A stretch of DNA of 64,000 bases from NCBI GenBank assembly GCA_009760885.1, contig CM019702.1, positions 53,357,282 to 53,421,281 of the forward strand, given 5' to 3'. Source of the DNA: Achatina immaculata. Lineage: Eukaryota > Mollusca > Gastropoda > Stylommatophora > Achatinidae. A model generated the notes under the pieces. It searched no databases and had not been told where the DNA came from. It was given only the letters and a program-made list of their open reading frames with translations. A program made the position numbers and the translations under genes. Below are positions 33,690 through 45,831 of the stretch, one piece after another (within the stretch, counting starts at the first letter, position 1; the number at the start of each line of letters is the position of its first letter).

Positions 33690-34905
33690 TTTGAATAGAC
33701 AAATTGGATACCGCAATGAGAGAAGAACAAGCAGGATTTCGAAAAGGGAGAAGATGTCTCGACCAGATCTTTACTCTAAGAATAATACCTGAAGAACATA
33801 GTGAATACTGAACTTCATAGACTTTAAAAAGGCACTTGATAGCATACACAGAGGTTCAATGTGGAGAATTTTAAGTCTATATGGAATACCATCTAAAATT
33901 GTCAGCATCATTAAGGACTTCTACAACGGATATGTTTGTGCAGTCAGAACAGAAGAAGTGATGAGTGAATAGTTCCATATTGAAATAGGCGTGAAACATG
34001 GATGTATACTGTCTCCTTTGCTTTTTTTGGAATTAATACACTTTGTAATGAAAAAATGATGCACAGGTAACACAGGTATTGACTGGGTACATTGAGTCCA
34101 ACTAGAAGATCTTGATTTTGTTGATGACACAAACTCTTATCAGTAAAACGTGAATTCCATGCTAGAAAAAAAAAACCAGATATACTGTATTCACTGGCTA
34201 GCAAAATAAGACTTGAAATTAACAAGGACAAAACAAAAATAATGAAACTTCCCATTAATCAAAATGAAAAAAAATAGACGTAGAAGGGACAGATATTGAA
34301 GAAGTCAATCAATTTGCATACCTTGGCAGCTACATAGACCAGGATGGTGACACCATAAAGAAAGTTAGAATTCGAATTGCAAAAGCTGCATCGATCTTCA
34401 AGAATCTTGAGAACATATGACATCCAAAAGTTATAAGCACGAAAACCAAATTAAGGTTATTCAATTCAAATGTAATATCAACCCTCATTTATGCATGCGA
34501 AAGCTGGAAAACAACTAAAGAAATAGAAAAGAAATTAGACTCTTTTGAAAACAAATGCCAAAGGAAAATACTCGGCACCAAGTGGAACGAATTAAAGAAC
34601 AATGCAGAGATAAGACAGATGACTGAACAACAACCAGTCTCATGGGTGATCAGGAAAAGGAGATGGATATATGTTGGTCACGAGATGAGAAGAAACAATC
34701 ATTTAATCACAAAACAAGCTATCAAGTGGAACACAACAGGCCATAGAAAAATAGGCAGACCGCTTGAAACTCTGAAGAGCACATTGTTAAGAGAGGCCAA
34801 ATTAATAGGCATAAAATCTCTTGATGAGGTTGAAATGCTCGCCTAAAATAGAAAAATTGGCGAACTACCTTGCCAGCCTTATGTGACGTTTAACGGCACG
34901 GGAAA
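33690..34905 (+). mobile_element. LINE family D in gene B intron 2
   Basis: Plus-strand frames read 'REEQAGFRKGRRCLDQIFTL' (RT motif 2 region, about 33720), 'DKTKIMKLPINQNE' (about 34225) and 'YLGSYIDQDGDTIKK'-like sequence (about 34320). The C-terminus follows: 'KRRWIYVGHEMRRNNHLITK' and 'GRPLETLKSTLLREAKLIG' (34619-34846). Several stops and frameshifts make it dead. It is antisense to gene B and enlarges intron 2 to 1.9 kb, compared with 286 bases in gene A. Confidence 0.75.
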
Positions 34906-34976
34906 GATATAAAATATAAGATATAAGAAGAAAAAACATAAGCTGAGCACGTATTACATAATTTAAAACTTTCTAC

Positions 34977-35191
34977 CTTTAACGGAGCTGTTATGCACAA
35001 ACATCTCTCCAGTGTGATTACTGCTGTGATCCAGCTGCTCACTCGGGTGAAAGTCATATGTGGTATCGTAAAGATGAAGAAACAAACTTCTATGGGTTCA
35101 AAAGGCAAGTCGGCTGCAATCAATGATGGGGTGAACATAACATTTAATCCAACGAGTGTTATAAGGGAGCCAAGGTCAGAAACGGCGAGAC
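34977..35191 (-). CDS. Chemoreceptor-like GPCR gene B, exon 2 (TM2-TM3)
   Basis: 215 bases, the same length and phases as gene A exon 2. The acceptor 'tatacgcag' precedes 35191, and the donor AAAG|GTAGAA follows 34977. It encodes GLAVSDLGSLITLVGLNVMF, an extracellular loop (TPSLIAADLPFEP), TM3 with EVCFFIF...TFTRVSSWITAV and the ERCLCITAPLK junction. It is unbroken. Confidence 0.85.
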
Positions 35192-35439
35192 CTGCGTATA
35201 AACACTATTGCATAAACTTCACTCAAATACAGGGTTAAATAATTCTCCTATAAAACAAATATGAGCAAATGAAAAAAAGAAACTTTCAATGCGATTTATG
35301 TTGTAATTGCATTAGATTTTCGCTAGCTTTATTAGCGATCTCATAAGCTAATAGATGGTGTGTCAAAATGGATAATGTTTAGTGCTGAAGTGTCTTTTTA
35401 TTTATTCGAAAAAGTCAATAAACATGATATCCAGATATG

Positions 35440-35985
35440 GGAATCCCAGAATCTCAACGCTGGATAAAGATCGAACATGACAGTTCTAATGTGATTGTGC
35501 TTTGTGTCATTTTCAAAAGACATGCGTTTGGTTCATTCTTCTTCATGCAGGAAGGTGTCACAGAAACAGTGTACCTGGACATGCGGGATAGTTGGTTAAT
35601 GTCACAGCTCATAAGGAGGAAAATGAGTTTATTTTACAGCATCATGGAACCACGCCACAGTGATATTTGAAGGTCCAAAAGTATCTAAATGTTCACTTGC
35701 CAGATCAGCAGGTTTATAGTTCGACCACCGCCCACATCTTCTGCACGTGCAACCCAGATCTCCGGTTTTGACAGTGTGCTATTTTTTGGTGGAACTCTTC
35801 AAAGACCACGTTTACGTCCTTCAACATGCAAATACACTGTGGGAATTACTAAAGTACGTCAACATCAACATCAAGAACGTCACACAAGATATGATTGAAA
35901 GGGAACTGGACATCTGCTGTGAAGCTTGTAGGGTGCACATAGAATGTATTAAAGATAAATATTTTTCTTTCAAACATTGGTAATA
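35440..35985 (+). pseudogene. Tc/mariner-type transposase relic in gene B intron 1
   Basis: Plus-strand pieces 'FGSFFFMQEGVTETVYLDM', 'DSWLMSQLI' and the tail 'HIECIKDKYFSFKHW' match the relic at 53740-54240, with several stops in between. The pattern (FFF..TVT..YLDM..WLMPQL...QQDGAPPH...DMLER...) is that of a DDE transposase family of the Tc/mariner group. It occupies the same intron position as in gene C. Confidence 0.7.
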
Positions 35986-36057
35986 TTATGTATTTAAGTT
36001 CAGTATTACTCTTTCAATATCAACCAATAATGTGTGGATATCGTAGTCGTTTCATTA

Positions 36058-36069
36058 AACACACACATG

Positions 36070-36106
<37 letters not shown>

Positions 36107-36108
36107 GT
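36058..36108 (+). repeat. (CA)n-(TA)n compound microsatellite
   Basis: CA run followed by TA run. Confidence 0.95.
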
Positions 36109-36114
36109 ACATCT

Positions 36115-36605
36115 TAAGAACACGCCAGTCAAAAGTTATAAGCACAAACATCAGACTAAGATTATTCAAATAAACAGTAATATTCACCCTTATTTATGTA
36201 TTCGAAAGGTTGAAAACATCTTTCCAAATACACAGCACATTAGACTCTGTCGAAAACAAGTGCCTAAAGAAAATATTAAGTATAAAGAAGAACGAATTCA
36301 AGAACACAGATGAGCGAAAAACAACACGTCTCATGGGTGATAGGAACAACGGAGGTGGACATATATCGGTCACGTAATGAGAAGAAACAATCAGAAAGTC
36401 CCAAAACGAGCAAACAACTGAGACATAACAGGCCAAAGAAAAGGAGATCGATTACGTAAACTCTAAAGAGGACATTGTAAAGAGAGCCCAAATTAGTAGG
36501 CATACAATCGCTCGATGAGGTTGAAAAGCTCGAGGAAAACAGGAAAACGTGGAAAACTTCCATTCGAGTTCTGTGTTACATTTAAAGGCACGGGAAGATG
36601 CAAGA
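36115..36605 (+). mobile_element. LINE family D, 3' fragment (second copy)
   Basis: Parallels 34430-34905 block by block ('aaagttataagcac', 'gtctcatgggtgat', 'cggtcacgtaatgagaagaa') and ends 'aaaggcacgggaaga'. It lies in gene B intron 1 and is heavily mutated. Confidence 0.7.
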
Positions 36606-36813
36606 TGTTTATATAAGAATATATTTATTTATATATTTTATCAGAAGTAAATGAGTATTGTTTTCTAAATCAATCACTATTATGTCTAGTTTCTATAACT
36701 TTCTCATCTGTTATGAGGTTATTGTGTCGTCTGATTTTTATACTCCAATGTCAATATTGAAACAAATTAAATATCATTTTATATATTGTTGGAAAAGTTT
36801 ATTCTTTTCTTAC

Positions 36814-37051
36814 CAAGTAAACTGATGTTGACAGAATCTTTAAAATCTTGTTCGATGAAACAGATGATATTGAGCACATTTGTTACAATACCAAAGATGC
36901 CAATTAACTGACACACCACTCCGTATACAACCCAATTGAAGGTTAACATTGCTTCATCACTGATTCCAGAGTCATCAGTTATTTTCTGGTGCTGATGTTC
37001 TGATTTCACCAGTGACTGAAGGATAAATGTTGGCTCAGTTTTTATCTCCAT
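36814..37051 (-). CDS. Chemoreceptor-like GPCR gene B, exon 1 (TM1)
   Basis: Starts at the ATG of MEIKTEPTFIL (37049-37051). It encodes a ~33-residue N-terminus, TM1 (AMLTFNWVVYGVVCQLIGIF then GIVTN) and the start of TM2; the donor TTG|GTAAGAAAAG splits Gly. Copies A and D start 12-13 codons earlier. Here that segment is still readable as DITESV, but a few extra bases break the frame before the ancestral ATG and an in-frame TAA lies just upstream. The protein therefore probably begins at the internal Met (352 residues), unless an upstream exon exists. Otherwise intact. Confidence 0.75.
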
Positions 37052-37724
37052 CACTGATTCCGTTATGTCAAAAGATGAATCGTCAATGCATTATGTGTGA
37101 TCTGTTCAAGATATCAGTAATACTTTCCCAGCATTTTTATGCGGGATTAACAATGCAAGAAAAACACTTTTTATATTTCTAACACTTTTTATATTTCTAT
37201 ATTTACCTACTACACAAACGTAAGCACTCATTCGAGGAGACATTATTCTGTTTATCTTGTACTGAATCTGTCTTTGAAAAGTATGTAAGTATATGACATA
37301 TTACACCTGTAATTGTAACAAATATCGTTCCGCTCTTATTTTATGTATATAATAAATGTTACATTTATACATTTTCTTCAATATTTTTTGGACAGTAACA
37401 CTGAAGTTTTGTTAAATAATGAAACAACTGCTTAACTGAAGAAATTTAGGAGAAAAATGAAGTGCTTAAAATAAAATGTGAAATACGAAAACGGTACTGA
37501 TTTGAGTAAGAACATAGCACTCCTATTTCATTAGGTGTAAATAGTTGGGCTAGATTATCTTCCTGCCCTACTCTGCAAGATTATATATTCCATAATCTAC
37601 TCTAATACTTATTCTTCAGTCTAGAACTTTGCGGAAGTTATACTTTCATTTATATTCATTGTCGTAGAATAACGTATACCTCCAGAGTATGACCAAAATT
37701 GTGAGAATTTCATCCACCCAAGTC

Positions 37725-37990
37725 TTATTTACCTCTGTTTGGGACAAAGATCGTCGATAAGAATTCTCCATTTATTTATATCTTGGGCTGATCCGTCTAT
37801 CAATCTCCATGTGTAGTCCTTCTTTTTGATCTCTGCATCAAGACATCTTCTCCAGGTGTTTCTGAGTCTTCTTTGTTTCCTCTTATCCTGGTCACAAAAA
37901 ATCTTCTGTCTCAAACCACGTTGACGTTCTCCTGACAAAAGTGTAAGATTTTGTTAACTACGTCTCCTTAACAGACTGATCTTCTCTGTC
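37725..37990 (-). mobile_element. LINE family E, 3' tail
   Basis: The minus strand reads 'RLRNTWRRCLDAEIKKKDYT' and 'NKWRILIDDLCPKQR', typical of a non-LTR C-terminus. Copies at 41760-42010 and 58390-58640 sit at the same point of the paralogous flanks, so the insertion predates those duplications. Confidence 0.65.
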
Positions 37991-38180
37991 GTTTTCATAA
38001 GCACTGATCTACCGTAGGACCAGTACCAAAGTTAATCTAAAACGCTTTTACGCGCAATAAAATGTACATAGAGTCTGCATTCGTCTTATAAATTAACCAT
38101 GCAACGGCCTGCAATTCTATGAACACTGTTTACTTTCTTGAAAGCTCTTATTTGTTCTTTATTGAAATGTTAAGGTGTTT

Positions 38181-38214
<34 letters not shown>

Positions 38215-39366
38215 CCTCAGTGTCTTCTTTTCACTATCTTGGTACTTTAGTACCAAAGAATAAATATATATAGATTGACAAGAAACGCATTCAACGTTTT
38301 GCGCAAATAAAGCTTGATAAACCTGTTTAATGTGTGCCACCGAAGGAAATCTTAAACAAAATACTTAACTTGCAATTACTGAATTAACAAAATAATTGCC
38401 GCGTTTTATTTCAAAATTACCTTCATATCTTAACTGTTTGACATGTTATTACAGTGCGGTGTCTACAATTTCTAATCTGACATGTTAATTTATTCGAGTT
38501 AAATCTAGTTGTATTTTTAAAAAAAAGGGTTTAGAAATGTGAAATTTTCTGTCGATAAAATATATGCAAAATATGGTACTGATTACACAGTAATTAAATA
38601 ACACTATCCACGAATTATAAGCATCTTTAATCATTCTAAACGTCCCCAGCATTCTTTACTCGTCTTTAAATTACAAGTTTGTTTGTCAACTATAAGGTAA
38701 TCCACTAAAATTGCTTTTTCTCTTTTTTTCAGTAGTTTCGAAATGTTTAATTCAAAAATAAAGTGTTTAAGGAGTTTTATTTTAAGATCAAATACCACAC
38801 GCTATTATACCTTTTATTTATGAGAAACCTTTTTTCCATTAACAAATATGGAAGGTCAAAATAGTCTGTAAACTGATTTATTTTAAAAAAGTGCATTTCA
38901 AGTGCATGAAGCATTAACGGAGGAGAAAGTGTTTTCAATGAGTAAATGGCTGTTTTACAGAAAGAAAGAAAATGCAAGACTGTGTAGAATCCGACATCAT
39001 AGTCGAAAGGTATCCATTCATGTAAGTCTATCAATATTTCGTATTCACTTATTTTATGTATGAAGAAGGATGTTAATTCCTTGATATAACGTTGACAATG
39101 TTAGGTTAGAATGGCATATGCCTGTTAGGTTTAAATTATTAATTCTGTATACAGTAAATCACTGAAATAAAATGTTGTTATCCAGTTATATAGCTGTATT
39201 CTCTCCTGATGTTATCTCCAATGCTGTTCAAGGGCTTTAAATGTCTAATAGTTTTAGTTATTTCACGGAATCTTTTTTGAGTTGTTAAATGTGTAGAGAT
39301 TCTAATTTCTAATATGTCACATGCCGTGAGCATTTCCCCGACCAGACGAGAAATGTCAGGGAATTG

Positions 39367-39391
39367 GGGGGGGGGGGGGGGGGGGGGGGGG
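39367..39391 (+). repeat. Poly-G run
   Basis: About 25 consecutive G; the length is likely to be unreliable in assemblies. Confidence 0.9.
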
Positions 39392-39589
39392 AAGAGGTGA
39401 TTTTAGTATAACGGTAATTTCACTCAATTCGAGTGTCTTAGCTATCTTACAGAGATCAGTGATTAGGTTCGAGACTTGAGCAGTGTATCATGTTAGCTAG
39501 AGTCCTTTCAGCTCTCGTAGCGAGAACAATGCAATCATGCCATAGTTAAAGAGTCATGTTATCTTTCAGAGAAAAGAATGGCGATTGCA

Positions 39590-40397
39590 GTATAACTAGT
39601 TTAAATAATAAAGGTAGATAGAGGTGTATGGTGTAGTTTTACAAAGTGATGGAGGGAGTGAGTAAAGTGAGAAAAACGAATAGAAAGTGTGAGAATGTAT
39701 AAATGAAAAACATACAACATCCGATATTTCGGTATGAGCCTTTTTCGAGGATTACATGCACAACGAGACAACAACAACAACAACAAAAAAACGAAGAACG
39801 TATCTTAATATGGCCTCCTCCAGAAGTAGGAAACAGAGAACTGCGTGTCTTAGAATGACCACGCGGACCACACAAAGGATACCCGATAGAGTCAATCGTA
39901 AAGAAGAGGTGGAGAAAGAGGAGGAAAACAAGAGGTAGAAAGGGGTGGGGGGAAAGGCAATATAAACATGATAGCCGCTGGAGGAGAAATGTCGGGGGGG
40001 GGGGGGGGAAGGAGAAGCGGAGATATAATAAATGAAGAATATAAATACCTGCAGGGAGGAAATGTGAAACTGTTGAATAGGACAAGACCCTATAAACACC
40101 AATATGTTGCCAGAGAAAAAAAGAGGGTGGCGGTAGGGAGGGGTAGCTAGGAAATAGAAAGTAGAGTAAAATAACAGGGGGGGGGGGGAGTGGAAAACTA
40201 AATCAGTTACAGAAAGCTGAAGACTTTGTTAATTCCAGCATGGTAGAGACAGCCAGTCTGGAAAATAAGGCGCTTTTCTAGGACCCTCCCAGATCGTACA
40301 TCAACAGAACAAGAGCGGATCGCACTAACAGAAATGTCCTGTTTTCCCCTGTGGTTGCTAAGGCAACAATGTTTAGCCACAGGTGTCCAGGCTTTAA
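39590..40397 (-). mobile_element. Penelope-like element, 3' portion (second copy)
   Basis: Same 3' region as 21400-22190, including the end of the GIY-YIG domain ('VAKHCCLSNHRGKQDISVSA', about 40385-40330). It is 5'-truncated. G runs at 39992-40008 and 40178-40188. Confidence 0.8.
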
Positions 40398-40640
40398 ACA
40401 AATTATTTTTTAGGAAATGGAGATGGACTGCCACACTCTGAGGAAATCCGACATCAGCATATCAAAACAAGCACCGACATGAAGTGCTCAAGAAAGACCT
40501 AGACTTATTTGGAGAAGACAGGTTATACTCGTGCTCAGAGACAAGGGATATACATTGAAGGAAGTAGAGAATAGTTCAAAGAACAGGGATGACTGTACAG
40601 GCTTTATCTGTGGTCTGTGCTCACAAGGGAGTGAAAGGCG
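40398..40640 (+). mobile_element. Possible LINE C-terminal fragment
   Basis: One plus-strand frame reads 'ERPRLIWRRQVILVLRDKGY' then 'TLKEVENSSKNRDD', resembling the RGRPR...W...DR end of non-LTR elements. Short and unsupported by a second copy. Confidence 0.35.
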
Positions 40641-40864
40641 ATGATTTTATATATATATATATATATATATAGATATATGTGTGTGTGTATGTGTGAAACG
40701 CAAATTAGGGTTGTTTTGTAAATAAATCAGCTTACAGTTTCCATTACTTCGTTACTTGTTATGAGCTTATTATGTGTTGGTATTTTATGTTTAAACTCCA
40801 TAGGCAACGTTAAAACAGATTAAATAACATTTTATATATTGTTTGAAAATGTTATGCTCTTCTT

Positions 40865-41110
40865 ACCAAGCAGACTAATATTGACAGAACCTTTAAAATT
40901 CTGTGTGATGGAACAGATGATATTGGTAATATTTGTCACAATACCAAAAAATGCCAGTTAATTGACTTACCATTACATAGACAACCCACGTAAAAGTTAG
41001 CATTGCTTCATCACTGATTCCAGAGTCATCAGTTATTTTCTGGTGCTAAGAATTTGATTTCCCCAATGACTCGATGTTATTTGATGCTTCAGTTTTTATC
41101 TCCATGACTT
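40865..41110 (-). pseudogene. GPCR exon 1 relic
   Basis: Counterpart of exon 1. The minus strand reads VMEIKTEA, then an in-frame stop, HQKITDDSGISDEAMLTFTW, VVY and a frameshift within TM1; another stop precedes VMEIK. The donor region TTG|GTAAGA survives. No exon 2 or 3 follows before gene B, because the neighbouring sequence is Penelope and flank DNA. Only the 5' end of this receptor unit remains. Confidence 0.85.
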
Positions 41111-41119
41111 ATTCCGTCA

Positions 41120-42314
41120 TGTCAAAAGATGAATCTTACTTAGTTCTATTCATCTCAAGATATCATTATTACATAAACAGTATTTTGTTCGGGATTACAG
41201 AAGAGAAAAAAAAACAATTCTTCTGTTTGTAACTAATTCTATTTACATGCTACATTAACGTCAAACCTCATCCATGAATCCACGGAAACAGGTTTATCTT
41301 TTGTGAATGTATCTAAAGTATGGAAATATATGACGTTATATTACGGCTATAATTATTGCAAATCTAGTTTTAATCTAGGTTTTGAATAAAAAAAATGTTA
41401 AATTTATAATTTTTCTTCTATATTTTTGTTAGTAATAGTTAAATAAGAAATCGCTGCTGAATTCAAGAAATTTATGAACAAAACGATGTTCTTAAAATAA
41501 ATTGTGAAATATAAAAAAGACATAGCCTTGGATAACACACTTATTTCATTAGTTGTAAACAACTGAGCTAGATTATCTTCCTGCTTTACTCTACAAGATT
41601 ATATGTTCCATAATCTACTGTAATACGTATTCTTCAGTCTACATCTTTACAGTGATTATATTTTGATTTATATACAATGTCATATAACATATAGTGAAAC
41701 TCCATAGAATGGTCAAACATGTGAAAACTTTTTTTTTCCTTTAACGTTCATCTGATATCAACATATCCAAGCATTCTTTACAACATTCTGAAGCATAGGT
41801 CACCGACAAGAACTCTTCTTTTATTTGTATCTTGGGATTCTCCTTATATCCTTCTACAGGTGTAGTCCATCTTTTTTTATCACTACATCAAGACCTCTTC
41901 ACCAGGTATTTCTAGGTCTTCATTGTTTCCTCTTACCCTGGTCACCAGAAATCTTTTGTCTCAAATCACGCTGACATTCTCCTCTTAAAAGTGTTCGATT
42001 TTTAAAACCATGTCTCCAGAACAAATTCGCCTTCTCTTTCACTTTCAGAAGCACTGACATGCCTTAGGACTACTACACAAGTTTATTTTAATATGTTTTA
42101 CGCGCAGTACAATTTACAACTATTCTGCATTTGCCTTATAAGCTAAACATGCTACAGCCTGCAATTCTGTGAACACTGTTTATTTTCATGAAAGCTTTTC
42201 TGTGTTCATTACTTAAATAGTAATATATTAATTGTGTCTTCTTTTCACTATCTTAAACCTCTTCTTGTATTACTAAAAATAAACGAATTATAAACATGTA
42301 TGATCGCTAACACA
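41120..42314 (-). other. 5' flank of the exon 1 relic
   Basis: Paralogous to 37055-38240 and 56570-58800. Includes a LINE family E tail at 41760-42010 (minus). Confidence 0.6.
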
Positions 42315-44635
42315 CTTTTTAAACAACACCAAGAAGACTTTACACATGGACATCACCTGATGGGAAAACCAGGAATCAAATAGATTACATTTTAGTGCAA
42401 AGAAGGTGGAGGTCAAATATAACATCAGCAAAAACTTTACCAGGTGCTGATTGTGACACTGACCATAAGTTATTAATAGCAGACATGAAGATAAAGATAA
42501 AAAAGACAGTTACGGGATCAAGACCACTCCGCTTTGATCTTACAAATATACCAGTACAATACGGTATATAAGTGAAGAACCGTTTCGAAATCCTGATGGC
42601 TGTACAGGAGGAGATGACACCAGATGAATTGGCTACCCAGGTCAAAGATATCTTAATAACAACAGCTAAAGACATGGTTCCAGTAAAGAAAACACAAAAG
42701 AATGGATGGATTACAGCAGATGCACTAGAACTGATAAAACAACATAAAGAAATGAAGACGCAAAGGAAAGTGACAAACAATAACATAGAGAAATATAATA
42801 CTTTAACAAAAGAAGTACGAAGAAATATAAGAAAAGACAAAAAAAACAATACATACAAGATTGTTGTAAAAGAATAGAAGAACATCAGAAGTACGGAAGA
42901 GATAGTGAAATGTTTAAAGAAATGAAGAGATTGACGAAAAATGTCACACATAAGCTAAATGTAATTTGCGATGAAATGGGGAATACCTTGACAGAGACAG
43001 AGGAAATTCTAGAAAGATGGAAGGAATATTGCAAAGGAATGTATGAAATAACCGACTGTGGAAGCAGAAATCAACAGTGTGAATTATTACTGTAGGAGAA
43101 AGAACCTGAACCGATAATAGAAGAAGTTTTATGGGCAATAAAGAATCTGAAAAAAGGTAAATCACCAGGATGTGATGAGATAACAGCTGAACTTATTATA
43201 AAAGCAGGAGGAAAGGAATGTGCAACAATCTATCATGCACTATATAAAAAGATATGGCATTCAGGTATTTGGCCAAAAGAATGGAAAATAACTGTATTCA
43301 TACCACTGCCACAAAAAAGGGTAACCAGAAATTATACACAAACTACAGAACTGTTGCCTTGATTAGTCATGCAAGTAAAATTCTGTTAAAAATCATAATG
43401 GGTAGACTTCGAAAGAAAATAGAAGAAGAAGTCAATATGGTCCAAGCTGGTCTCAGGCAAGGAAGAGGATCAAGAGATCATATATTCAATCCAAGATTAA
43501 TAATAGAGAAGTGCAGAGAGTTTAATGTGAATCTATATTTATCTTTTATAGACTACTCAAAGGCATTTGATTGTGTACAACACCAGAAACTTTGGGAAAT
43601 AATGGAAAAAATGGGATTTCCAACACATTTGATACAATTAACATCACTGCTGTATCTAGACCAACAAGCAGCAGTAAGAATAAATGGTGAAACAACAAGT
43701 TGGTTTGACATAAAACAAGGGGTCCTTCAGGGCTGCAATATTGTCACCTTACTTATTTAACTTGTATACTGAAAATATAATGAGGAATGTTAGAAAAGAT
43801 GTAGACAAAGAATATTACGATGCCATAACAATTGGAGGTTATGAAATACCAGGGATTAGATATGCTGATGACACAGTATTACTGTCCACAACATAAAAAG
43901 GAATGGAAAAACTAATTATGTCAGTCCGTAAGAACAGCGAAGAGCAGAACCTCTATCTTAATGCAAAGAAAACCAAATTGATGACAACTGACAAAACAAA
44001 CACGGCAGCTGAAATATATATCAATGAGGAAAAATTGGAAGAGGTGGAGTGTTTTGAATATCTTAGATCACTACTAAATAATAATGGAGATACAGTGAGG
44101 GAAATTAAAAGGAGGACATCTATCGCTCTTCAGAAAGTAAAACAAATAAATAATCTGTGAAGAGGAACAGACAGAACTACAAAAATAAGATTTTTAAAGG
44201 CATGCATCTTTCCCATCGCAACATATGCCTGTGAGACCTAGACACTTAACAAAACAGCTGAGAAACACATAAATGCCTTTGAATGTAAATGCTACAGAAG
44301 AGTTCTCCAAACATCGTAGACACAAAAAAGAGCAAATATATCTATACTACAAGAGCTTAATATTGAAGAAGGCTGGCTAGTAAAGAGTATTAAAGAGAGA
44401 AAACTGAAATATTTTGGACACATTAAACGTCATAATTTAGAGAAGACCGTATTGGAAGGATACATAAAGGGAAAAAGAAAAAGAGTAAGACCAAAACGAA
44501 GAAGGCTGTAAGACATCGTTGACGATCTGCAAATGGACGCAGCAGCAGCAGGCCATTGTGCTCACAACCGAGAGGCCTACAGGAGTGCTGTTTGGGAGGC
44601 AAAGTTCCGCAAGGGACATGCAAATGAATAAATGA
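42315..44635 (+). mobile_element. RTE-type LINE, longest copy (copy 6)
   Basis: Begins inside the apurinic-type endonuclease: 'NQIDYILVQRRWRSNITSAK' and 'GADCDTDHKLLIADM' (about 42365-42480; the DH before LL is the SDH-type catalytic motif with Ser replaced by Thr). After linker helices (42572-42877, 42910-43095) comes the RT: RTVALISHASKILLKIIMG, QAGLRQGRGSRDHI, LSFIDYSKAFD, QGVLQGC then a frameshift near 43735, and GIRYADDTVLLS. The C-terminus GRPKR follows and a tail 'catgcaaatgaataaatgaa'. Several stops split it. It interrupts the duplicated GPCR flank. Endonuclease-RT layout and the short tail support the RTE clade. Confidence 0.85.
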
Positions 44636-44639
44636 ACTA

Positions 44640-45699
44640 CAGTATGATGTCCACAATTTCTAATTTTATATAATGTTGGTCTAGTCAAAATAAATATATG
44701 TGTATTTCTTTCAATAATTGCAGATTCAGTAATGTGAAATTTTCTTTAGATAAAATATATATAAAATATAGAACTAAATACAAAATATTTAAATAACACC
44801 ATCGAGGAAATATTAGTCACCTTTATGCATTCTAAATTTTCCTAGCATTATGTCATCGGGTTTAAAGTACAAGTTAACTTGTCAGCTATACGGTAATGCA
44901 TTAGATTGATATTTTTCTGTAGTTTCTAAAGGTTCACGCAAAATGTAACTTAAGAATAAATAGCACGTGCTATTTCAAATTTTATTAATTAGAAAACATG
45001 TTTCACTAACTTATGTGTTGGGTCAAAATAGTCTACAAACTCCTTTATCAGAATCTTGCATTTCAAATTCATCAAATGTGATTTTATTTAACGGATGAGA
45101 AAGTGTTTTCTGAACTAAATGATTATTTTACAGATAGAAAAAAATGCAACTCAAAGATCGTGCAAAATCCAACATCATAGACGAAGTTAAAATAAAAAAT
45201 CTAACAATATTTTATATTCACTCAAATTATGTCTGGCCATCAATGTGTGGTTATTATGTCATCTTGCTAAATTTAAACTACTGATTCTGTTTACGACAAT
45301 TCAATGAAAAAAAATGTTGTTATCCAGTTTATAGGAATATTTTCTCATGATGTTGTTTCCCCTGCTATTCATGTTGCAAATAATTTAAATGTCTAATAGT
45401 TTTAAATTTATTTGACTGACATTCTTCCTAGAGGTTAAGGGTGCAGAGATTCTGTATTCCAAAATTTCACGTGCTGTAAACATTCCTTTAAAAGTGATTT
45501 TAGTATGTCACTGTGTAACAACTCATACACTTACTTTTAAGTTTTGTCTAAATGGTAATATATTTTAAGTCTGAAGTATCCATGAACACATTTTCGCATC
45601 AACTTCGAATTTCAGATCGACAGCTATCAAACAACTCTGTATCCTCCATCAAGTAAGAGTGTTCTTCTTAATTTGCAGTGGAAGCTTGGTGTTGATACT

Positions 45700-45750
<51 letters not shown>

Positions 45751-45765
45751 TGGAAGAGTGAAAGT
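44640..45765 (-). other. Distal 5' flank of the exon 1 relic
   Basis: Resumes the duplicated flank after the LINE (compare 38450-39340 and 59040-60100). Ends in a (TA)n run at 45702-45749. Confidence 0.6.
45702..45749 (+). repeat. (TA)n microsatellite
   Basis: Long TA run; frames through it are artefacts. Confidence 0.95.
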
Positions 45766-45791
45766 CATAATGATACCGAGATGACACAAAA

Positions 45792-45831
<40 letters not shown>

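Larger units (their letters stand above)
37055..39590 (-). other. 5' flank of GPCR gene B
   Basis: Shared block by block with the flanks of the 41 kb exon 1 relic (41120-42300, 44640-45500), gene C (56570-60100) and copy D (61180-64000). It holds a LINE tail (37725-37990), a (TA)n tract (about 38181-38214) and a G run (about 39367-39391). Any promoter elements lie here, but none is recognisable by eye. Confidence 0.6.

Noticed and set aside
39639..40102. Frames of 116-148 codons on the minus strand
   Set aside because: They fall in the pyrimidine-rich Penelope tail, a non-coding 3' region shared with two other broken copies.
42385..42951. 188-codon minus-strand frame with membrane-like segments
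   Set aside because: It is the antisense shadow of the RTE endonuclease/linker region.
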